Assembly: GCA_007131045.1 (NCBI GenBank)
Contig: SLRI01000621.1
Coordinates: 1 to 5,179 of the forward strand
DNA: 5,179 bases
Reading direction: 5' to 3'
Source: Rhodospirillales bacterium
Lineage (GTDB): Bacteria > Pseudomonadota > Alphaproteobacteria > Geminicoccales > Geminicoccaceae
Shown here one piece after another: positions 1 through 5,179 of this stretch. Every line of letters starts with the position of its first letter. The stretch's first letter is position 1. The notes beneath the pieces were generated by a model. It was not told where the DNA came from and did no database searches. It saw only the letters and a program-made list of their open reading frames with translations. The position numbers were made by a program, and so were the translations under genes.

Positions 1-2397
1 GATCGGGCCCGCGCCGACGCCGAGACGACCGTCGGCGGCGACCTTTCGTTCCGCCTGTTCCACCGGCCGCCGAGCGCCACGGAGCGCGAGCTCCTGGAGG
101 GTTTCGGCAGGCTCAGCGTCACAGCCGAGCTCCGCCCGCGCGCCGTTCGGCTCGACGACGGCCGCGGCACCCTGGTCGAGCTCAAGGCGATCGACGACGT
201 CTACCCGCTCTACGGGCAACTCGTCCTCGATCCACCGATCGCCGCAGGCGGGGCGCCGGCAGACGCCCTGGCCGCAGTGAACGGCCGGCACGGGGCCGCG
301 GTCGACGCCGTGTTGCTGGAGCGCCTGGACCTCGCCATCGGCGATCGGCTCCGCCTGGGATCGCTCGAGGTCGAGATCAGGGCGAAGCTGCTGGCCGAAC
401 CCGACCGGGCGCTGCGCGCCTTCGCCCTCGGCCCGCGCGTCATCGTCACCGATCAGGCGCTGGCCTCATCCGGGCTGGCGGCTCCAGGGGCCACCGTCTA
501 CTGGTACAGCCGGCTGCGTCTTTCGCCGGGCCTCGAGGGCGCTGCCGTGGTCCGCACGGTGGAAGAGCGGCTGCCGCATGCCGGCTGGCGGATCGTCGAC
601 GCTGCCGACGGCATTCCGGGGATCGAGCGCAGCATCGCCCTCGGCCGGGCCCTCCTCTTGGCCCTCTCTTTGGCGATCCTGGTGATCGGCGGGCTCGGGA
701 TCGCAGGCGCGGTGACCGCGCATCTCGAGCGCAAGACGGCGACGATCGCGGTGCTCAAGACCCTGGGCGCCACCGCTGGCTTCACCAGCCGCCTCTACGT
801 GGCACAACTCGCCCTGGTCGCGCTGGCCGCGACCGCCTCGGGTGTGCTGCTCGGCGCCGTCGCATCGCTGCTGCTCGAGCGCCTCGCCGCCGCCTGGTCG
901 GACGGGCTGGGGGGTGGTCCGATCCTGCAGCCGGCAGCCCTCGCCACCGCCGCGCTCATGGGCCTCGGCACCACCTTCCTGTTCGCGCTCCTGCCGCTCA
1001 CCCGGGCTGCCCGGACACCGCCGAGCGCCCTCTTGCGATCGCTGGTCGAGAGCGACGATCGGCGCCGCCCGGTCCTCCCCTGGATCGCCATGGGCGCCCT
1101 CGGTCTCCTGCTGGCGGGCCTCGTCGTTCGGGCGAGCGCCCTGCCGCTGGTCAGCCTCGGCGTGCTCTTCCTGCTGCTCGCCGGCCTCGGCTTCTTCTGG
1201 GCCTGGGGCGGCGTCGTTCTGGCACTGGCCGGGCGCTTGCGAAAGCGGCTCGGGCACGCACCGATCTTTCGGCTGGCGCTCGCCAATCTCGGCCGGCCCG
1301 GGGCGCCGACGAAAGCCACCATCGCCGCCCTCGGCCTCGGCCTCGCCGCACTCTCGGCCGTGCTGACCATCGAGCGGCTCGCCGACCGGCACCTCGCCAT
1401 GACCTTGCCGGCGACCGCGCCCGACCTCGTGGTGATCGATCTCGATCCCGCCCGAGGCCCGGCGTTCGATCGGTTCAGCGCCGATCTTCCGGGTGTCGTG
1501 CGCAGCCGCAGCGTGCCTTTTCTGCACAGCCGGGTCCTCCGTCTCGATGGCCGCCCGGTACACGACATCGACGTCCCGCGCGACGTCGCCTGGGTGATCC
1601 GCGGCGATCGCGGTCTCTCCTGGACGACGCCCGAGGCTGCCCGAGACTTCGCCCGGGCCCACGCGAACGGTGAGGTGGCATTGGCCTCGCTCGAGGCTGG
1701 CATCGCAGCCAGGCTCGGCCTCGGGCTCGGCGATCGGCTGACCGTCGATCTGGTGGGCCGGCCCTTGGAGGTCGCGATCGGCGCGCTCCACGAGGTCGAC
1801 TGGACGAGGCTCGATCTCGACTTCCCGATCCTCTTGGCGCCACCCGAGGAGCCGCCGCCGCATCGCCGCATCGCCGCCCTCTGGCTCGCCCCCGACATGG
1901 CCACCGGGCCGCTGATCGACGCTTTGGGCACGCGGTTTCCGGCAGCACCGGTGATCGAGGTGGCCGACGTGCTCAGGGCACTCGAAGGACTGGTGCGGGC
2001 GATCGCCGCGGCACTCGGCCTGGCGACCGGGGTGACCCTGCTCGCCGCCGCACTGGTTCTCGCGGGCGCGCTCGCTGCCGGCTATCGGCAACGGGCCGAA
2101 GAGCTCGCCGTGCTCGGCCTGCTCGGCGCGGTGCGCCGGCAGCGCGCCGTGCTCGGGGCGCTGGAGCTCGGTCTACTCGGGCTGGCGGCGAGCCTGCCGG
2201 CGTCTCTCCTCGGCGGCCTCGTGGCCGGCGCCGTGGTCACCTCCCTCTCCCCCGACGCCTGGCGCTGGCTTCCGGCAATCCCGCTCGTGGTCGTCGCCGG
2301 GGCCACCCTGGCGCTCGGTATCCTCGGTGCCCTCTTGTCCGCCACCGGCGAGCAGCGGCGCGCAAAAAGTTCAGGGTCATTAACCCGATCGCAATAA
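1..2397 (+). CDS. ybbP: YbbP-like ABC transporter permease (FtsX/MacB fold), 5'-truncated by window edge
   Basis: Inner-membrane permease of the FtsX/MacB (mechanotransmission) class. Its family, COG3127, is typified by E. coli YbbP, which works with the ATPase YbbA and is encoded next to the esterase TesA. The frame is open from base 1 and 798 residues are visible. The start and first membrane helix lie upstream, probably about 45-60 residues away. Residues 12-18 (GGDLSFR) and 58-74 (LVELKAIDDVYPLYGQL) are typical of YbbP periplasmic segments, so the GTG at 277 is internal. A first FtsX domain spans about 209-347, with membrane helices near 217-243, 267-293 and 307-335 and the coupling segment HLERKTATIAVLKTLGAT at 241-258. 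Hydrophobic helices follow near 358-413, then a NLGRPGA segment and another helix near 438-455. A second periplasmic domain covers about 457-655. A C-terminal FtsX domain has helices near 668-695, 716-747 and 758-781 and a RAEELAVLGLLGA coupling segment at 698-710. The TAA stop is at 2395. The transported substrate is unknown. No ATPase or tesA gene is visible here. Confidence 0.93.
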   Translation, partial: DRARADAETTVGGDLSFRLFHRPPSATERELLEGFGRLSVTAELRPRAVRLDDGRGTLVELKAIDDVYPLYGQLVLDPPIAAGGAPADALAAVNGRHGAAVDAVLLERLDLAIGDRLRLGSLEVEIRAKLLAEPDRALRAFALGPRVIVTDQALASSGLAAPGATVYWYSRLRLSPGLEGAAVVRTVEERLPHAGWRIVDAADGIPGIERSIALGRALLLALSLAILVIGGLGIAGAVTAHLERKTATIAVLKTLGATAGFTSRLYVAQLALVALAATASGVLLGAVASLLLERLAAAWSDGLGGGPILQPAALATAALMGLGTTFLFALLPLTRAARTPPSALLRSLVESDDRRRPVLPWIAMGALGLLLAGLVVRASALPLVSLGVLFLLLAGLGFFWAWGGVVLALAGRLRKRLGHAPIFRLALANLGRPGAPTKATIAALGLGLAALSAVLTIERLADRHLAMTLPATAPDLVVIDLDPARGPAFDRFSADLPGVVRSRSVPFLHSRVLRLDGRPVHDIDVPRDVAWVIRGDRGLSWTTPEAARDFARAHANGEVALASLEAGIAARLGLGLGDRLTVDLVGRPLEVAIGALHEVDWTRLDLDFPILLAPPEEPPPHRRIAALWLAPDMATGPLIDALGTRFPAAPVIEVADVLRALEGLVRAIAAALGLATGVTLLAAALVLAGALAAGYRQRAEELAVLGLLGAVRRQRAVLGALELGLLGLAASLPASLLGGLVAGAVVTSLSPDAWRWLPAIPLVVVAGATLALGILGALLSATGEQRRAKSSGSLTRSQ

Positions 2398-2420
2398 ATT
2401 CGGGCTAGCATCGCACTGAT
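2364..2420 (+). promoter_or_regulatory. AT-rich patch, candidate promoter region for the two downstream genes
   Basis: This stretch is clearly more AT-rich than its surroundings. It covers the last codons of the permease gene and the gap before the next gene. TAGCAT at 2406-2411 matches four of six positions of a sigma-70 -10 box and would place a transcription start near 2418, about 28 bases before the ATG at 2446. No good -35 box lies at the right distance: TTAACC at 2380-2385 is 20 bases away. An alternative is TTCAGG (2370-2375), 17 bases, AATAAA (2393-2398). A 5-bp inverted repeat, CCCGA (2384-2388) and TCGGG (2400-2404), also lies here and could be an operator or chance. The call rests mostly on base composition and position. 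Confidence 0.3.
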
Positions 2421-2445
2421 CTTCAAGCGATGGGTGCCCGATTGG

Positions 2446-3552
2446 ATGAGCAAGGATCACGACAAGAGCCGACCATTGCCCCACACCGAACGGACTGTCG
2501 GTATTCCGTTCACCACGCCCCTGATCTCCGGTGCCAAGGCGCGCCTGGCCAAGGGCGGCGCGGTCGAGCTCCTGGTGCCGAATCCCTCCGGGGCGCGCGG
2601 CTACTACGTCATGGATCTCCGGGCGACCCGTGAGTTCTGCCAGCTCTCGGTGCACGACGAGGTGCTGCTGGAGAACCTCCTGAGCGTGGACGCGGTGACG
2701 CCGGCCACCGTCCGCCGCTGCGCGCGCAACGTCGCGATCGCCGGCTCGGCCGGCCGCGATGCCGCTGCCGCCGCCAAGAAGGCGGCCGAGCGCGACGACG
2801 GCATCGTCAATCTGACCAACTACCTCATGCTGATGCGCCTGTTGCGCAAAGTCGGCATCGACGAGAAGGAGCTGCATCGCTCGGCCGGCGAGGACAAGGC
2901 CGTGCAGAACGAGATCAAGCGGCGGCTGGTGGCGCTGACGCCCAAGATCGGGCTGACCGCCGACGAGGTGATCGACACCGTGGGCGACATCGCGTTTTAC
3001 GCTTCGGCGATCGGCTTCGCCGGCAGCGAGCTCGGCAATCGGCACCCGGTGGTGCTCGAGCAGCTGCGGCCGTTCGCCCAGGCGATCACCCGCTGGTCGG
3101 CCCTGGAGAGCGGCGACAACAAGGAACGGGCCCAACAGATCGCCGATTGCGCCGACTGGACGCACCGCGAGGTGGCGCCGCTGATCGTCGATTGTCAGAC
3201 CCGCCTCGAGGACATCACCGAGCTGGTCCGTACCTGGCGCGACGGCCGCGACGATGTGCGCGAGCGGTTCGCCTTGCCCGACTGGCTGCTCGACGGCTGG
3301 CCCGAAATCCTCGCCATCTGGCAGGCGGCCGCCGGCGAGGATCGCCCGATGCAACGGGCCGCCATAGCCCAGATTCACCGCCTCTTGCCGCTCGACAAGG
3401 CGCTCGCCGAAGAGGGCAAGGTGGAGGTCTTGCGGCTCGATGCATCGGTTCAGCGGAGCCGCTCGGTCAAGCTGCACGAAGACTGGAAGTCCGGCTCGAT
3501 GATGGCCGGCATGCGCGCCCGGGCCGAGGCGTTGCGTGCCGGAGTGGCGTGA
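2446..3552 (+). CDS. Uncharacterised soluble helical protein, 368 aa
   Basis: I do not recognise this protein. It has no signal peptide or membrane helix, so it is probably cytoplasmic. Residues 34-58 (ending in a GARGYYVMDL segment) look like a short beta hairpin. The rest is largely helical and charged. It includes an Ala/Lys-rich helix at 105-116, a segment INLTNY-like in character at 120-126 (IVNLTNY), and a tryptophan-rich stretch near 279-293 (DWLLDGWPEILAIW). The C-terminus is basic (SVKLHEDWKSGSMMAGMRAR region). GC-rich third codon positions and balanced composition support the + frame over the long antisense frame. I chose the ATG at 2446, with GGGTG at 2432-2436 as a weak ribosome site. 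A GTG at 2434 would add four residues (MPDW) and cannot be excluded. The gene lies 48 bases after the permease stop, in the same frame, and is followed by the second unknown gene. Function is unknown. Confidence 0.85.
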   Translation: MSKDHDKSRPLPHTERTVGIPFTTPLISGAKARLAKGGAVELLVPNPSGARGYYVMDLRATREFCQLSVHDEVLLENLLSVDAVTPATVRRCARNVAIAGSAGRDAAAAAKKAAERDDGIVNLTNYLMLMRLLRKVGIDEKELHRSAGEDKAVQNEIKRRLVALTPKIGLTADEVIDTVGDIAFYASAIGFAGSELGNRHPVVLEQLRPFAQAITRWSALESGDNKERAQQIADCADWTHREVAPLIVDCQTRLEDITELVRTWRDGRDDVRERFALPDWLLDGWPEILAIWQAAAGEDRPMQRAAIAQIHRLLPLDKALAEEGKVEVLRLDASVQRSRSVKLHEDWKSGSMMAGMRARAEALRAGVA

Positions 3553-3553
3553 C

Positions 3554-3637
3554 ATGGGCCGCTGCCGGACGAGCGTCCCGGTCCTGCCGACGCTGGTCGC
3601 CTCGACGGCCGGTCACCTCGCGGGTGATCACCGATGA
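3554..3637 (+). CDS. Possible 27-codon coupling ORF between the two unknown genes
   Basis: The frame starts with ATG one base after the upstream TGA (TGA-C-ATG). It ends in a TGA at 3635-3637 that overlaps the ATG of the next gene in an ATGA arrangement. GGAG at 3541-3544 sits 9 bases before the ATG, a usable Shine-Dalgarno spacing. The 27-residue peptide begins MGRCRTSV and ends AGDHR. It shows no signal peptide or recognisable domain. About 23 of 27 codons end in G or C, as in the neighbours, although base composition alone could give this. The last codons run through the hairpin that covers the next gene's ribosome site, so its translation would open that hairpin. This suggests a leader or coupling ORF whose peptide sequence may not matter. 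The frame is short enough to be chance; the start and stop geometry and the ribosome site are the only support. Confidence 0.35.
   Translation: MGRCRTSVPVLPTLVASTAGHLAGDHR
3611..3633 (+). promoter_or_regulatory. Ribosome binding site of the 451-aa gene, within a potential sequestering hairpin
   Basis: GGTGATC at 3623-3629 lies just before the ATG at 3634 and can pair with the GATCACC of the 16S rRNA 3' end, so it is the likely Shine-Dalgarno element. Upstream, GGTCACC at 3611-3617 can pair with the same bases: seven pairs including one G-U, with a TCGCG loop at 3618-3622. Folding would hide the ribosome site. GGTGATCACC (3623-3632) is also a perfect 10-bp palindrome. An in-frame TGA at 3625-3627 rules out any start upstream of 3628, which fixes the start at 3634. 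Confidence 0.45.
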
Positions 3638-4989
3638 GCGTCAGCGAGGCCTTCGATGCGCTGGTCGGCCAATTGCGCAAGGCCGACGACCAGACCCTTT
3701 TGAAGATCGTCGGCGTGGTCGACCGGCTGGCCAAGCGCGGCCCGCTCGACAAGCTGCTCGATCAGCAACGTCTGCGCCTGGCTCAGATCCGGCCGCCGCG
3801 GCCGATGAGCATGGAGCGGCTCTTCGTACTGCCGTTCGAGGAGCTGCTGGTCGACGGGCCGGCGTGGAGCCCGGGCATGATGCGGGTGCCGCGCGATCGG
3901 CTGTCGCGGCTGATCGCCCTGACCTTCGCGCATCTCGACGAGGAGCTGGCGGCGGCGCTGCGCGATCGTCTGAAGAGCCGGACGATGGACGATGCGGCCT
4001 TGATTCTGGAGGTCGGCCGGGAGCTCTGGCCGGCCTGCGCCGTGGCCGTGGGCGAGGTGCTGGAGACCGGCCGGCAGAGCCGCGATGCGGAAGTTCGCGA
4101 GCTGCAGCTGCCGCTGCGGATCGCGCAGCATCTCCTGCCGGTCGCCGAAGCCGTGGTGACGACGGTCTGGGCGTTGCCGCCCAAGCCGATGCTCGAGCTC
4201 GACAAGGCGGCCCAGGAGCACATCGCCGGTCTCCTGGGTCTCGCCGCCGGCACCGGCAAGGACTGCTTTCAGCTCGTGGCGGAGCTCCTGGTCAACCGCT
4301 CCGAGCTGCCGCTCTCGATCATCGAGCCGGTGCTCTCCGGGGATTTCGAGTGGGGGGTGCGCGAGCGCCAGCAAGCGGCGGCGATGGTCGCCGAGGCCTG
4401 CCAGAGCGACATGGTCCGGCTGTTTCGCGGCATTGCCGCATCACCACCCACGACCGAGCCACGCCGCCTGTTGCCGCCCCTGCAGAGCATCGTTTCCAAC
4501 CTCGAATCGCTCCTCGACGTCGCGACCAAGGTCAAGTTCGATCATCGCGCCTTGCGCAAATTGAAGACCGAGACCTTCGAGTTGATCCAGTCGCGGCTCG
4601 CCCATGCCTTGCAGGAGCAGCTTCTGCCGGCCTTCGAGAATCTTCACGATCCCGAGGCGGAGATCGACTGGCGAAAGCTGGAGCAAAACGCTGCCGCTGC
4701 GGCCAACATGCGGCTGATGGCGAAGCGCATCGGCCTCGCGACCAAGATCGATTTCGTCTTCACGCGCGCCTTCGAGCGCTATCGGGCCGTCCTGCAGCCG
4801 GGCGAGCCGGGCCTCGGTGCGCGGCCGTTGTTCGATCCCGTCGTCATGGATCGGGTTCGCATCATCGAGCTTCTCTTCGGCAGCCGCGCTGCCATGCAGG
4901 TACTGGCCCCGTTCCGCAGCGATCCCAACGACCACGCCGATGCCGCCCATCGCCAGGGCCAGGCCAAGATGGCCACCCGCGCCGCTTGA
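3634..4989 (+). CDS. Uncharacterised soluble helical protein, 451 aa
   Basis: I cannot assign a function. No signal peptide or membrane helix is visible, so the product is probably cytoplasmic. The N-terminal 50 residues are helical and charged. Next comes a distinctive block at about 53-90 (RPPRPMSMERLFVLPF, then a WSPG and a VPRDRL). From memory, a similar pattern occurs in uncharacterised alphaproteobacterial proteins, but I could not check this. Residues 90-300 are amphipathic helices (ELWPACAVAVGEV near 130). A second helical part from about 300 includes IDWRKLEQNAAAAANMRLMA near 344-363 and RIIELLFGSRAAMQVL near 409-424. The last 24 residues are Asp/His/Ala/Gln-rich and look disordered. 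The start is fixed by an in-frame stop nine bases upstream and by GGTGATC before the ATG. The gene probably shares a transcript with the 368-aa gene upstream. A glycine-rich GLAAGTGKD stretch near residue 202 resembles but does not match a Walker A motif. Confidence 0.87.
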   Translation: MSVSEAFDALVGQLRKADDQTLLKIVGVVDRLAKRGPLDKLLDQQRLRLAQIRPPRPMSMERLFVLPFEELLVDGPAWSPGMMRVPRDRLSRLIALTFAHLDEELAAALRDRLKSRTMDDAALILEVGRELWPACAVAVGEVLETGRQSRDAEVRELQLPLRIAQHLLPVAEAVVTTVWALPPKPMLELDKAAQEHIAGLLGLAAGTGKDCFQLVAELLVNRSELPLSIIEPVLSGDFEWGVRERQQAAAMVAEACQSDMVRLFRGIAASPPTTEPRRLLPPLQSIVSNLESLLDVATKVKFDHRALRKLKTETFELIQSRLAHALQEQLLPAFENLHDPEAEIDWRKLEQNAAAAANMRLMAKRIGLATKIDFVFTRAFERYRAVLQPGEPGLGARPLFDPVVMDRVRIIELLFGSRAAMQVLAPFRSDPNDHADAAHRQGQAKMATRAA

Positions 4990-5012
4990 ACGGCGCGTCG
5001 GCAGCTGGGTCG

Positions 5013-5058
5013 GCCGCGAAGCAACCGCTTGTTGCCGCCGCGGCGCGGTTCACCGCGC
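5013..5058 (+). terminator. Two adjacent stem-loops after the 451-aa gene, possible transcript end
   Basis: Twenty-three bases after the stop codon, GCCGCG (5013-5018) pairs with CGCGGC (5039-5044) around an inner stem GCAAC (5021-5025)/GTTGC (5031-5035) with a CGCTT loop. A second palindrome, GCGCGGT (5043-5049)/ACCGCGC (5052-5058), follows directly and shares two bases with the first, so the two may compete. Neither is followed by a run of T, so this is not a standard intrinsic terminator. It may instead stabilise the 3' end or be a chance product of high GC. Confidence 0.25.
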
Positions 5059-5108
5059 GACCACAGATGTCGGCGCGCTGCAGGGGCCGGTCTCGGCGTG
5101 CCGAACGT

Positions 5109-5130
5109 GCCGGCAGGCGGCGCCTCCGGC
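5109..5130. other. GC-rich stem-loop next to the tandem repeat
   Basis: GCCGG (5109-5113) pairs with CCGGC (5126-5130) and AGGC (5115-5118) pairs with GCCT (5122-5125). This leaves one bulged C (5114) and a GGC loop: nine pairs, eight of them G-C. It abuts the tandem repeat. A short direct repeat, CGTGCCG at 5097-5103 and 5106-5112, overlaps its left edge. No T tract follows on + and I see no known element. Confidence 0.35.
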
Positions 5131-5179
5131 ACGGCCCACGGCCCACGGCGGCACGGCCCACGGCGGCACGGCCCACGGC
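5128..5179. repeat. Tandem repeat, 15-bp unit, running off the window end
   Basis: GGCACGGCCCACGGC occurs three times without mismatch, at 5128-5142, 5150-5164 and 5165-5179. The core GGCCCACGGC occurs four times, at 5133, 5140, 5155 and 5170, giving steps of 7, 15 and 15 bases. The array reaches the last base, so its full length is unknown. The 15-base period keeps the reading frame and would encode a five-residue repeat if translated, but no convincing gene covers it in the window. Confidence 0.85.

Noticed and set aside
466..2091. Long minus-strand open frame (541 codons) opposite the permease gene
   Set aside because: Its product is rich in Arg, Gln, Gly and His with no domain, typical of antisense shadows in high-GC DNA. 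The + frame carries clear permease motifs.
2378..2400. CtrA-type site (TTAA-N7-TTAA) suggested by TTAACC at 2380
   Set aside because: The second half-site is absent: seven bases on, the sequence reads GCAA. A lone half-site is expected by chance.
2430..2633. + strand 67-codon frame starting at ATG 2430
   Set aside because: It lies out of frame inside the start of the 368-aa gene, has no good ribosome site, and its product is shadow-like.
2380..3555. Minus-strand open frame (391 codons) opposite the 368-aa gene
   Set aside because: Its third codon positions fall on the + gene's first positions, and its product is His/Gln/Gly-rich. The + frame has better codon structure and a sensible operon position.
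4234..4263. Walker A (P-loop) motif in the 451-aa protein at GLAAGTGKD
   Set aside because: The spacing is one residue too long from the first Gly, and the residue after Lys is Asp instead of Ser or Thr. No Walker B partner is visible.
3628..4374. Minus-strand open frame (248 codons) opposite the 451-aa gene
   Set aside because: Shadow composition (Gln, His, Arg-rich) and full overlap with a well-supported + gene.
4862..5176. Minus-strand frame reading through the tandem repeat (repeated AVGRA)
   Set aside because: Arg-rich product with no domain, overlapping the end of the 451-aa gene. The start is within the repeat at the window edge, so it is not supported.
1..5179. CRISPR array, tRNA, rRNA, insertion sequence or integration site
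   Set aside because: No spaced direct repeats of CRISPR size, no tRNA-like cloverleaf or CCA end, no transposase and no terminal inverted repeats were seen.

Overview
The window is high-GC DNA (about 70% by eye) with GC-rich third codon positions, no recognisable mobile element and all credible genes on the + strand. The FtsX/YbbP-type permease and the style of the two uncharacterised proteins fit a high-GC proteobacterium. I favour an alphaproteobacterium of the Rhodospirillales type, but nothing here (no rRNA or marker gene) proves it.

Layout. Positions 1-2397 hold the 3' part of an ABC transporter permease of the YbbP type. It is already open at base 1, so its true start lies upstream. 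A short AT-rich patch (about 2364-2420) covers its last codons and the following gap and is the best candidate promoter for what follows. Positions 2446-3552 encode a soluble, mostly helical protein of unknown function (368 aa). Positions 3634-4989 encode a second soluble, helical protein of unknown function (451 aa). The 81-base gap between these two genes is not empty: it carries a possible 27-codon open reading frame. That frame starts one base after the upstream stop and ends in an ATGA overlap with the downstream start. The gap also carries a hairpin that can pair the downstream Shine-Dalgarno sequence with an upstream TCACC. Positions 4990-5179 have no supported gene but hold several hairpins and a GC-rich 15-bp tandem repeat that runs off the window end.

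How the parts may work together. The permease would act in the inner membrane with an ATPase encoded outside the window. The two unknown proteins look like a separate transcription unit with cytoplasmic products. Expression of the second may be tied to translation through the small intervening frame. I did not recognise a known defence, secretion or mobile system. The candidate novelty is the uncharacterised gene pair and its apparent translational-coupling junction.
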